In this document: piece by piece, positions 1 through 11,053 of the stretch | How the letters are laid out: each line of letters opens with the position of its first letter | Numbering within the stretch: position 1 is the first letter of the stretch | Origin: Glandiceps talaboti | Taxonomy: Eukaryota; Hemichordata; Enteropneusta; Spengelidae | Direction: 5' to 3' | NCBI RefSeq assembly: GCF_964340395.1 | Contig: NC_135568.1 | Coordinates: 4,064,803 to 4,128,802, forward strand | DNA: 64,000 nt | Program-made: the position numbers and the translations under genes | The notes under the pieces: model-generated | The model's input: the letters and a program-made list of their open reading frames with translations, nothing else | Database searches by the model: none | Told to the model about the DNA's origin: nothing

Positions 1-2487
1 TCTGTGTGTGTATATTAAATGATATATTTCAAACAAGATTAATTGAACTAAATATGTGATAGGTTGTGGTCTATATAACTTGCAGTACCTTGGCATATAT
101 CTGGTGAGGACTTGTTTAAACATTTGTGCTAAAAAAACGTGAGATGTTGCATACTTACCAATATATTCTACTCTTTTAAACACATACACACATCTGTCTG
201 TCTGCCTGTCTGTCTGGCTATCTCATCATGAGGGCTAAATGTCATATACATTGATAATGTAAATACACTATGTGTGGTGAACATATGTATGGCTTTTCCT
301 TCTTGTTGGAGCAAACGTTTTTGATAATTACAAATGGTACCGAGAGAACACTTATTCCATCGTTTTCATCACTTTGGGATGTACGCCAATGGAGATAGTA
401 AAGTATCTATTTATATCAAAACGTCAATTGAGAAAACCTTACCTTGTGAGTTCACTCCCCATCGCTGTGTTATAAGTAACATCAACATTATGTATACTTT
501 CTCCATTACTGACGACACTCCTTCCTCACTTTCCTCTTTTGATATTTTTTCAAAATACAACCTTGTCTAGGGACTTGATACATGTAATCATCAAAGTGGA
601 ACACGTATTGAAGAATAACGAAATAAATAATTCAGTGTTTTTGCTAACATAAATTATTGAATGAATAGGGTTACTAATAACATAATTAAGTGCCCTCCTT
701 TGCTTTTATGCCTAATGTACAATGCGATGCAGAAGATGTGATATTTTTCTATATTGCAATATTGCAGAACATTATTTCGACTAATTCTTAATATCATTTA
801 TTCTTTTTATAGTTTTATTTTGATATAAAGCAAGTAAAATAATAAAAAATAGGCGTCTTAAAACAGAAAACACATAAACAAGGAAATAGTCAACAAACAA
901 ACAAACAAACAAACAAACAAACAAACAAACAAACAAATAAATATCCACATCTTTCTATTCACACTAACCGTCTTGATTCACCAGATGTTCACCAGATGTT
1001 TTAAAATAGTTTCAATAATTCCTTTTATCAGAAGTACATTTTGCATCTGTGCAAGTATATGATGTCCACAGTCTGACTAATTGATGGATCAAAACTCAAT
1101 ATTTTTTATGCCCATACAATTATAACGCCAAGCTTGTTGTGTAAGTCATTTTATCTACCTAGCTGATGAAAACTGTTGATCAGTATCCATATCAATCCAA
1201 TATGAGTAATTGCTGTATTCAGACTCAAGATGAAGTTACATTTCTGAGGATAAATAACTTATACAGACATCTATGCAAGCATAACGCCAAGTTTGTGTGC
1301 TATAACTTGTTTAAGCCATTTGAGCATCAAGCATTTCATTAGTGTTAATCTAATCTAACTAATTACCGTTCTGGGTCTCATTGCTATGCATTAATTAATC
1401 GAGCATGACTTGCTGTAAAAGCACCGACAACTTAAAATGATTACATTTTAATTTCATCCTATGATTTCAAGGTAAATCATCATACTTGAATGTAATTAAA
1501 ATGGTGTTGCTTAACACTACTAACCACACTATATCAGGCGCAGCCAAGAGTCGAATTTCTGAATTCATTCGGAGAAGCGAAATGTAATAGTTAATGAACT
1601 AAGTTTGCAGTTATAATGACGATAAAGGAGAAAGCGATGGTTGTTGGTATGTTCCCCTCCCCCAACCTGCATCATTTCACGATATGCCCTCCCGCTTGAT
1701 CAACATGCTAACTGCTCAGAAATATGCATTCGGCCCCCATTTCCCCTCTCCCCATACCTTCTACCCATCCTCCAGTTTCATCTTTACTTCCAACCAGATA
1801 TTGATATTCGCCATTATATCAATCTAACTCCATAAAACACCAACGCATCTCTATATTACACATTCGTGAAAATCCCACTCATCTAAATCAATAACGCTCA
1901 ATGCTACTTCCAATGCCGATAACTTTCCCTTCACCCCTTAAGCACTCAGCTGACAGTGTTTCCAGCTGAAATACTGGCTGTTTTCCACTCTACTATATAA
2001 CTAAATTAAGCTACTATATAAAACAGATGTGTGATTCAAAATCATAAAAGGATGCAGTATATGATGTTTACAAGTATTCCTGTGTGAACTATACTTGTTT
2101 TAGTAATAGAAAAGACCCATTGTTTCCAATATGTTTGTACTATATTTCCCAAAAGCTTATATACAATATACAAATCGACATTGTAGAAAACTAGTGTATA
2201 TATTTTATCCAGATTATAATTGGATAAATACACATCAAACAGGAATTGATATTAGTGATGACTAATTTTCCAACAATTGAAACATAAATTATAATTAAAT
2301 TTAAACATTTCATTATTTTGTTTTATTACTCCAGTCTTTGTAATTCATATAGAAAGGTTTCACCAATTAATTACGCTACTTAAATACTCTAAATTGGAAG
2401 TAACATATGAAGAGCAAACTATTGTTTCTTAGCGGTGGACCACTCGAATTTGATTGGTTAATTTGTTTCTTTCTTTTATCTATCTAG
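1..2487. other. Non-coding left flank
   Basis: I see no convincing exon here. Open frames are short, AT-rich and lack recognisable motifs. An (ACAA)n tract lies at about 893-937. If the GPS-like exon at 2488 is real, its upstream exons should lie in or left of this stretch, but I could not identify them. Confidence 0.5.
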
Positions 2488-2734
2488 GGTCTTTTGTTTG
2501 TTTATACAAACGGCGTCAGAGACATCAATTCTTTGTAAATGCAACCATCTGACATCGTTCACTGCTGGTACTGCTGTAATATCAGTAAATATCATCCACC
2601 CTAACAAAGTCGTGCCAGATTGCCAGGTAGACAAATCGGTGATTGCTGTGGCCATGTCTACATTTTCAGGGGCTATTGTATTTGGGGTCTTGCTGACGAG
2701 AGCTGGCCAAAATCACTTATCACACACACACTAG
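2488..2734 (+). CDS. GPS-motif exon fragment, polycystin-1-like or adhesion-GPCR-like (partial)
   Basis: A pyrimidine-rich acceptor (…tctatctag) precedes an open frame containing CKCNHLTSFTAG, the C-x-C-N-H-L-T-S-F second half of a GPCR proteolysis site. A spacer with IHPNKV and then a hydrophobic stretch (about residues 48-68 of the exon) follow, resembling the first membrane helix after the GPS in polycystin-1 family proteins. The frame stops at TAG 2732-2734 with no good donor before it, and the PLAT domain expected next is not seen. The first half of the GPS (Trp-containing) would be on an earlier exon that I cannot find. It may be a terminal exon, a decayed gene piece or a misread end. 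The motif is clear; assignment to a family is inference. Confidence 0.42.
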
Positions 2735-3165
2735 TTTTTACTAGGTTATGAATTGTATTCTTCAGATCAACTGTATACGCGACTCAAGCCAAAGATACGA
2801 CGACCAGGAGGAAAGAAGTCAATTATATGTGCTATTTGTGAATATTGTCACTAGTTAGTCAATGCTTGAGTGCAAGGTTTAGTGAACTATTTGACTACTT
2901 AAGATACATACATAGTAGAAAATAGTTGGTCTTCCAGTACTTATTATTCATCATTCACTCGTGCTGCTTGATATTCTCGTAAGAGCTTCGACTCCCTGTT
3001 TTACAAGTACAACCCCCGGACCGCTTTTAGTGTATTGCAGCACGAAATATCGGTTTCAATCAATACTTTAGATAGTTTTTACAAATAATCATCTTCGATA
3101 ATTAAGGCTAGAAGTCCTGTTCTTTAAAAGAAAAAAATCATAATCAACATGACAAATACAAAAAT

Positions 3166-5541
3166 TCATCTTTTGATGGCCCTCATTTTATATTTTGGAG
3201 GTTGTAAAGTGATATGCATCCGTCCCATCATTTCCGGAAGAGGAACTGCGTCATCAGGTCGGATGTCATAGTTTTGCAACACACGGCTGAAGATCAGAAA
3301 TAACTCCATCTTTGCTAACTGTTCACCTAGACAAACACGTGGTCCTGTAATAAAAATGGACACTATTTAATAGGGCTGATGTTCTTAAAATACTTTGAAC
3401 TGAGAACACTCCATCAATGGAAAGAAAATACTATAAGTGTGAAAAAACTAGTGTCAGAATAGATATCACAAATAAAGTGCGACCTACTGATACAGGAGAT
3501 CAGAAAGTATAGAACAGGTCGCCAAACCGTTCCATAAATTTAACAAGAACGCGATCCGTTACATTTAGCGTTATGATTTCTCTGGAAGACATGTACATTA
3601 TACAAGCCATTTCAAGTTACCATTCACTAGTTTTGTTTGATAAAACTACGGATAAACCCCTCCCCCGGGGGCAACTCCCATAAACGGCAATACGGGGAGG
3701 GTTCGCGCGAAAGGGTTTTTTTTTTATGCTGGTTGGTATCAGAAAGGGTATACTTTTCATGAGGTGGTGGTATGAGAAAGGGTCGGGTGAATCAAAACTG
3801 GCGTTAATTAACAGAGACTATGCAATCAACACTGGAAACGTTTCAACCCGGTGTACCTACCCCCGGGGTATATCTTCAAAACGTTCGTACTCTCGTCACC
3901 CATGCCCGGGCTCATGCCACACTAGATATGGGGCTTGCTTCCCCTGAGAGCCTTGGCTTTTACTAATTAAAATGGGATAAACCACAAAGAAACTACATGT
4001 TCTACATACTAAGGTGTCAATTTCTTGCTACATGTTGTCTATTATGAAATAAACTTTTTCAACATAGAGCAAATTAGACGTAGTGGGCGCCAGTATTTTG
4101 TCGTCTGCACTTAATGTCTGCACGATAGTTATTTCATATAGACAAAATGTCACAAGAAACCTTCATTCAATCTTCTTATCTTAAAGTGTAGCATGTGCAG
4201 TTTCTTGTTGCGTGGTTTCTACGTGGTTGTATAAAACAGAATCGGTGAACGGTAACTTGGCATGGACTTCCGACTACAATAAGTATTTTATCATTATTAT
4301 GATTCTAAATACCATTGCATAAATTTCTTACCTAATCCAAAAGGTATGTATATATCAGGTCTGGAAAATTTACCCTCAGAATCAAGAAAATGACTAGGGT
4401 CCAAGCGTTCTGGATTTTTCCATAATTCAGGATCACGCAAAACACTCCAGATATTTGGTAAAACCATTGTATCTTTAGGGATGTCATACCCATGTATTTG
4501 GGTGTCACTTACGGTCCAACGTGGTACAGACAGCGGAAGAGTACTTGCCAATCGTAGCACCTCGGTAATGGTAGCTTCTGTATAGGGTAGATTTACTCTG
4601 TCAGACATATTGGGTTGTCTATCCTTACCAACGACTCTGTCCAATTCTTCTTGTACTTTCTTCTGTATGTCTGGATATTTCATCATAAATAACCATCCCC
4701 ACATCAATGTTGTACTTGTTGTCTCCGTCCCTGCAGCAAACATGTCTAGTATTAGCGCATGCTCGTAATAGTAGTGATACGATAATCCTTGCGCATCCTG
4801 CGAACCAAGTGGAAAATCCGAGTTTTCTTTAGCCCTATCTTTTGTGATTTTTAGGAAGACGTCGATGAAATCTCGTGTATGATCTGGATTATACGTTTCA
4901 TCATGCTGTTTGAGAAAGGGTTCAACAATTCTATACAACACATCGTGATTACGGAAATTTTTCTTCCATGTTATGAAATCGAGCATCGCACCAGCGCCGC
5001 GGAACATAGTTCCTAATGCCAAATATATGCGCCCCATTTCGAAGTGTGACTCTAGTATGGAAACACAAGTCTTCAAGCGTGGATCATTGTAGTCAAATCG
5101 TTCTCCTAAAGTCATTGAACACATCACATTGTACGTTATGATATTCGTGTGTTCCGTTGGATCAAATAAGTTCCCTTGGTGATTTTCAAATTCTTTAAGT
5201 AGATATTCTGACTCGTCCAATATTCTCTTCTCCATCAAAGCTTTCCCCATTCCGAAATTGCGCAGGTTGCTTAGAATCATTCTCCTCTTGAATTTCCACA
5301 AAGCACCGTTCGATACAATGACACCTTGATGAACAAAATGAAGTATTAATTATCAATTATACATGTAGCATTATCCAACTGATATATCTTAATTATGATA
5401 AAATTGAGACTGTGTTACATGACAATATCTTCAGTAATTTCTGAATATGATCAATGATATTTGCTGTTGCTATTGTTATTGTTGTTATTGTTGCTGTTGT
5501 TACCAGTGGTGGTGGTGGTGGTGGTGGCTGTGATGATGATA

Positions 5542-5591
<50 letters not shown>

Positions 5592-5615
5592 ATCACCACC
5601 ACCACCACCACCACC

Positions 5616-5678
<63 letters not shown>

Positions 5679-5894
5679 GTCATCGTCATCGACCATTCAA
5701 CCCCATACATTAAGGCTATTGCAACAACCCCTTATTAACAGATGAAGAGAGAGTATATATTGTGAGCCGCAAGTATCTTACGTAATACTCTTTGTCTACA
5801 ACTATTTTATATTACGTGGCCATGTCTGTAAAAGTCACAATACCATGGAGCTTAAATTTATAAATGACTAGGAGCCATTGCTACAACAATTTGC

Positions 5895-5939
<45 letters not shown>

Positions 5940-6290
5940 GTGTGTGGTGGGGGGGGGACACTTGTAGGATTCAAACCCACGGCCCCTGAACACTAGCCAG
6001 AGTGCTCTAGCCAGCTGGGCTAACGCATCAATTGGTAGATTACCATGGGCCGACCTGGTGTGTACCTTTTTATTCCTCAGGGCAGGTGAAAAGCCAGTAC
6101 CCATTTACCTTAGCCTATCAACCCAAGGATCCAAAATCTGAATTCACAGGGACCCTACCTATGAGTCACCAACTTAGGAATCATTACACCAAAGCAATGA
6201 GGATCAACACGCGATGCTGCGGCTTTTTTTGTATTTAATATACCAAATAACTATACAAAGATCGTCATTCCAGTGCAGCATCTGCCATAG

Positions 6291-6376
<86 letters not shown>

Positions 6377-6462
6377 ACTAGGCTTATTGTATTATATTCA
6401 TAGGCTTAAACGTTGCTTTACCTTTGTGTACAGCAAGTTTAAGCAAACACGTCTATGACATG

Positions 6463-6523
<61 letters not shown>

Positions 6524-6609
6524 ACTAGGCTTATTGTATTATATTCATAGGCTTAAACGTTGCTTTACCTTTGTGTACAGCAAGTTTAAGCAAACACGTC
6601 TATGACATG

Positions 6610-6688
<79 letters not shown>

Positions 6689-6751
6689 TTGGTAGTACTG
6701 GAACTCTTTCTTGGGTGTAACTCGGAGTTTCACGCATATTGCGATCATCAG

Positions 6752-6845
<94 letters not shown>

Positions 6846-6923
6846 CTCGGTGAGTATCAATCTGCTAAGACAGTGCTCTATACCGCAGTGGCAGAGCGTA
6901 ATAGTTTTGGTAGACTCTACCAA

Positions 6924-7020
<97 letters not shown>

Positions 7021-8181
7021 ATAGACGTGTCATAGACGTGTTTGCTTAAACTTGCTGTACACAAAGGTAAAGCAACGTTTAAGCCTATGAATATTATACA
7101 ATAAGCCTAGTTCCAATGTGACTGGTGTCGTTGATATAATAACGCAATTTTTGCTGATGACAGACTTAGAGAAAGACATTGAAATACTGTGTATCATTTA
7201 CTGCTATAAAAATCAGAGTTTGACCTCAATAGGAACCATAATCAGCTGACTGACTCGAGTAGGTATATCAAGGCCATCGCACTTTTAACAGTGCGAGTGA
7301 AGTATTGATTGCAGTGAATTGCATGTACAAACACACCAGGATACAGGTCAATACAATATGGCATTTCTTTGTTTGATTTGTGTCTGAACTAGAGACGTGC
7401 GAATCATATAGGTCAACATGCCCAAGTTGATTTAGTTTATTAGGGAGTGTACACCTGGGTTATTGCGTATGTTTATTTGAGTCAAACAAACAGTATAGTA
7501 ATTATTCTGTACTATACCATACAGTACTGTACTGTACTGTACTGTATTGTATTGTACTATACTGTACTGTCACTGTACTGTACTGCACTGTACTATACTG
7601 CAGTGTACTTTACTGTACTAAGCTATGATGCAATGATGTGCTATACTGTACTTAACTGTATTACAACATTGCAGCATAACATAACATAACATAACATAAC
7701 ATAACATAACATAAACATAACATAACATATCATAATATCACACATTGTCACATAACGCGGGCTTTAACCTGATACATCACATATAGAGAGTTTAGTTTTG
7801 ATTTAGAGCTATCACATTCTTACCATCGTCCTTTGTACCAATCTTAGAGGTGATGGGAGGCCGATCCACAAAGTCATCGGCCCTGTCGACCAAAGCTTTC
7901 CTTATAGTGTCATAGCTGTTGAGAACAACAAACAATTGAGAACCTATACGTAGCATAAATACATCACCATACTTGGCAGCCATATCACGGAAGTTACAGA
8001 ACGGTGTCGCGTTGGCCATAGAGAATACGTTACCAAGGAGGGGAAGGCCCCGTGGTCCAGGCGGTAGATTGCGACGTTTTGTTGTTAATCGGTTGAATAA
8101 CCAGTAAGTTACCAGGAAAATAATCCCCGCTAATAAAATTGTACGTAGATCTACCCATTTCTGAAACACAGACAGCTGCAT
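3166..8181 (-). CDS. Cytochrome P450, CYP2 clan, complete in three coding exons
   Basis: Coding exons, in transcription order: 8181-7824, 5324-4332, 3344-3166 (358+993+179 nt, 509 residues, normal P450 length). Both introns are phase 1 and the joins restore family motifs. I chose ATG 8181 because a hydrophobic membrane anchor follows it, then the proline-rich hinge ([13 protein letters not shown]). Exon 2 carries the C-helix WxxxR (WKFKR), the I-helix AGTETT oxygen-activation motif, the K-helix ExxR (EVLR), a PERL variant of PERF, and the start of the heme loop. The heme loop [11 protein letters not shown], with the axial Cys, is split by intron 2. Expected role: ER-bound, heme-thiolate monooxygenase using NADPH-P450 reductase; the substrate cannot be inferred. 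All key residues are present, so it looks functional. Vertebrate CYP2 genes usually have nine exons; this one is intron-poor. Confidence 0.93.
5461..5690. repeat. Compound trinucleotide repeat with internal complementarity
   Basis: In P450 intron 1: (TGT/TTG)n, (GGT)n, (GAT)n, then (CAC)n and (CAT)n. The (GAT) and (ATC/CAT) blocks, and the (GGT) and (ACC) blocks, are reverse complements of each other, so the tract can fold. All open frames here (poly-D, poly-M, poly-T, poly-I) are low-complexity artefacts. Confidence 0.9.
5957..6027 (-). repeat. tRNA-derived element (SINE head or degenerate tRNA) with a simple-repeat tail
   Basis: On the minus strand there is an A box (TTAGCCCAGCTGG) and, about 40 nt later, a B box (GGTTTGAATCC). 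T-arm pairing (GTGGG with CCTAC) and anticodon-stem pairing (CTCTG with CAGGG) are possible, but the anticodon loop is 9 nt and the acceptor stem is poor. A C-rich run and a (AAC)n tail at 5938-5889 follow directly, as expected for a short tRNA-derived SINE. A functional tRNA gene is unlikely. Confidence 0.6.
6294..7116. repeat. Five (AT)n tracts separating direct and inverted copies of a ~95-bp unit
   Basis: (AT)n blocks lie at about 6294-6372, 6465-6518, 6613-6685, 6759-6843 and 6928-7016 within P450 intron 1. A ~95-bp unit starting TTGGAACTAGGC occurs directly at 6373-6464 and 6519-6612 and inverted at 7018-7116. Two other spacers (6686-6758, 6844-6927) contain AGTTTTGGTAG segments, one forming a small palindrome around 6903-6927. 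They look like (AT)n-flanked pieces of a dispersed repeat. Confidence 0.85.
7521..7735. repeat. Pentanucleotide repeats (TACTG)n-like and (ATAAC)n
   Basis: Imperfect TGTAC/TACTG repeats at about 7521-7630 are followed by a (ATAAC)n run at about 7675-7735, just downstream of the P450 exon 1 donor within intron 1. Confidence 0.85.
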
Positions 8182-8245
8182 GATACATGTACAACAACAG
8201 TCAATGAACGTGATAAAGGTCACAATTATATCGTCAACAATGTGG

Positions 8246-8256
8246 GGCATGCGCAG
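8246..8256. promoter_or_regulatory. NRF1-like site upstream of the P450 start
   Basis: GGCATGCGCAG about 65 bp upstream of the P450 ATG (minus-strand gene) resembles the palindromic NRF1 consensus (GCGCATGCGC). The position suits a proximal promoter, but a transcription start has not been shown. Confidence 0.3.
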
Positions 8257-8543
8257 TCGTGGATCCCGGTGGATTCTGCCAAACTTCACAATCGCTTCAC
8301 ATGTATTACATGTAATTGCCCAAATCTAAGCAAAGGTCTATGGCGCCTTATGGATAACTTATTTGACTCGCCTCAACAATTTATTTGGCTCCTCGATAAC
8401 TTATTTGACTCGTCTCAACAACTTCAGAACGTTTCTCGCCAGTTGTAACATTTGACAATCACAGTTATAGAGTATACCTCGAAGACTCAGGCTGGAAATC
8501 TGTTCCCATCACAGGGCACTCAGGCTTGGTTAGGTATGTTTAC

Positions 8544-8547
<4 letters not shown>

Positions 8548-8617
<70 letters not shown>

Positions 8618-8780
8618 ACAGACAAAAATAAATAAATAAATAGACAAATAAATAAATAAACAAACGAATGAATGAATGAATGAATGAATGAATGAATGAA
8701 TGAATGAATGAATGATGAATGAATGAATGAATGAATGAATGAATGAATGAATGAATGATTGAATAAATGAATAAATACTG
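8548..8780. repeat. (AC)n, (AAAT)n and (AATG)n compound microsatellite
   Basis: Three adjoining tracts upstream of the P450 start: (AC)n to about 8617, AAAT/AAAC repeats to about 8665, and (AATG)n to about 8760. Reading frames across them are repeat artefacts. Confidence 0.9.
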
Positions 8781-10993
8781 ACAAGCATCAACAAGAGAGT
8801 AATTACAAATCATTATCAACTACAAGAATTACTCTATGTTTTCCTATATGTGAAATGGCCACAGTTGTGGCCATTTTTTTTGTGAACCCCCGCCCGGCCG
8901 TAACTTCTGATCCCAGTCTAAATTGATTGAAATGGACTCAACTAGTACTTCATATGATTTGACAAAAATATTATTAATACATGAATGTTTAGTATGTTTT
9001 GAACTTGATATTTCATATATACTTTCAAATGCTTATGCTAAAGCTGAAATAAATTATGTTCATTGCGATTGTGTTATGTTTAATTTCCATTTAAACTTCA
9101 GATAAATCTGAATGATTGTCTTGGTCCATAAATACTTTCTGTAAGAGCTACATGTACATTGGGGAATGAGCAGAATTTACGGCGGGAAGAGGGGTTGATG
9201 AGAACATATTTTGGTTAGATGTTTTTCGCAGCACCCTCCCCCTGCTACACAGTTGTTGTTGTTTTTTAAATATACAATTAGCTTCCAGAGATGAAAACAC
9301 AAATACATTCTTTGGCCTTCACCCATCTCATGAGAAATTCAATATATGTTTCAAACTTATTGTGGCGAAGCCGCAAGAAATTTTGTAAACGATTGTTTCT
9401 GGCGTTAACTTTGGTTCAAATCATGAGCTCAATATTTCCGTGATACGCCTTTCAGACCACCAGAATATTTTCAAGCCCTCCTCCCCATTTCTTCGTGCCC
9501 CCATTATCTCCTCACCCCCCCCCCCCCACCACCACCACCGTAAATTCTGCTCGTCCCTACTAATTTACCGACTTGAATTCACTTCATCTAAATCAAACCG
9601 CCAGGCTAGCATGCTGACTGTGTCATATAAATCCCACCTTCTTTGTGATTTACTGTTCTTTTCACCACTTGACAAATCGTACCATGACCTCTGACCAAAC
9701 TTCGTATGTAAATCATACACCACAGTGTTGGGTCTATGATTAAATATGGCTGACTGACTGCTATGTTGCATGTCTGAAAATGATTCAATGACAAACGTAA
9801 TACAAGAATTCACGGTAAGTAGTAGTTCATATTCGTACTTCTTGTCCTGAGTTATAAGATACTTATGTTCAGTCGGTAAACTGATAGCGAAACACCGACA
9901 TTATGACACAATTGCAACAGAAAAGCAGGCATCACTTAGAAATGTAGTCTGTCGGCACCCTTGTCGAATAACGGGTATGACGTTTAGCGAGTTAAAAGTT
10001 CTATACTCTATTCTTCAACACTACCTACGCCTTTGTATACCATCGTTTTTCGACTATGTAGACAATACTGTACACTCAATAATATACGTTGAAAAGGCTG
10101 ATATCTGAGGTTGATTAATTTCCAAAGTTGCAAATTTATCAGGAAGCACAAAAATAGACTGTGGTCGAATCGGTTAAGAGTGATAATCAACAAACACGTT
10201 CACGAACTTTCCAAGTACGCATGTAACATTATGGTAAATGCTCCCACGAAAAATACAATCCTAAAGTATATTCGTATTCAGCTCAAATTTGAATATTCAC
10301 GTGAAGGGAAAATGTTTGCCAAGTCCCCTAATAATTTAATGAGTGACCCCAGTGTGAACCTAAACAAAAGATATGTGTGCTGTGTCCTAACGTAAATTCC
10401 TAGAAGGGGTCCAAAGGTGATTCATAATCATCAACGATGGGCGCGTTATTTTGATTGGTTTGTTGGTTGGTTTGCACGCATCTTGTTTCATGCCATGTCA
10501 GGGTTTTGGCGTAAACTGTAAACAACCAGTAACTGGCATCAATTAGATAGCCTAAAATGCACTTCACTCTTCTACCATACTGACAGTATTTTGCGTATAT
10601 TCCCTATAATACTATCTTTGAATGACATGTACAGCGAATTTTCCAATATCGTGCAGCTTTCTGTTTGATACAACCACCATGTTCAGATGGGGAAGACATG
10701 TTTTACCACTGTCTGCTGTAAGCAGTATACAATGTATCTCAAAAGTCATGAATGTATTGAATTGAATACTCTGTCGACAGTTTGCCCAAGTTACAAGAAC
10801 TAAATGATCATGTTTGAGAGAGGTCAATTCCTATTCTGGATATTTTAGTAATGAATGTGGTGAAGCCATGGCATTACTACCATCAGCCATAGTGTTCCGA
10901 TCCCGTATAAATTTAGGACACCCTAATTTTCATAATGTTTGGCTCAGTATAGAACTGAGTGTATGTACTCCACCGATTACCTTCTTGTTTCAG
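8781..10993. other. Intergenic region between P450 and the Roc-COR-TIR gene
   Basis: No supported exon. Contains a C-rich/CCA run near 9520-9540 and several chance frames. The two genes are divergently arranged, so promoters for both should lie here. A pyrimidine-rich acceptor (cttcttgtttcag) ends at 10993 and probably opens the exon that holds the start codon of the next gene. Confidence 0.5.
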
Positions 10994-11053
10994 ACCTAAT
11001 ATTCTGATTTGTCTGTAGGTATATACATTTATTTAATGAAGAAGACTCTCGCA

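Noticed and set aside
5957-6027. Functional tRNA gene on the minus strand
   Set aside because: The anticodon loop is oversized, the acceptor stem hardly pairs, and a simple-repeat tail follows. A SINE-type remnant fits better.
6545-7064. Tyr-Ile repeat frames on both strands
   Set aside because: Pure translation of (AT)n tracts.
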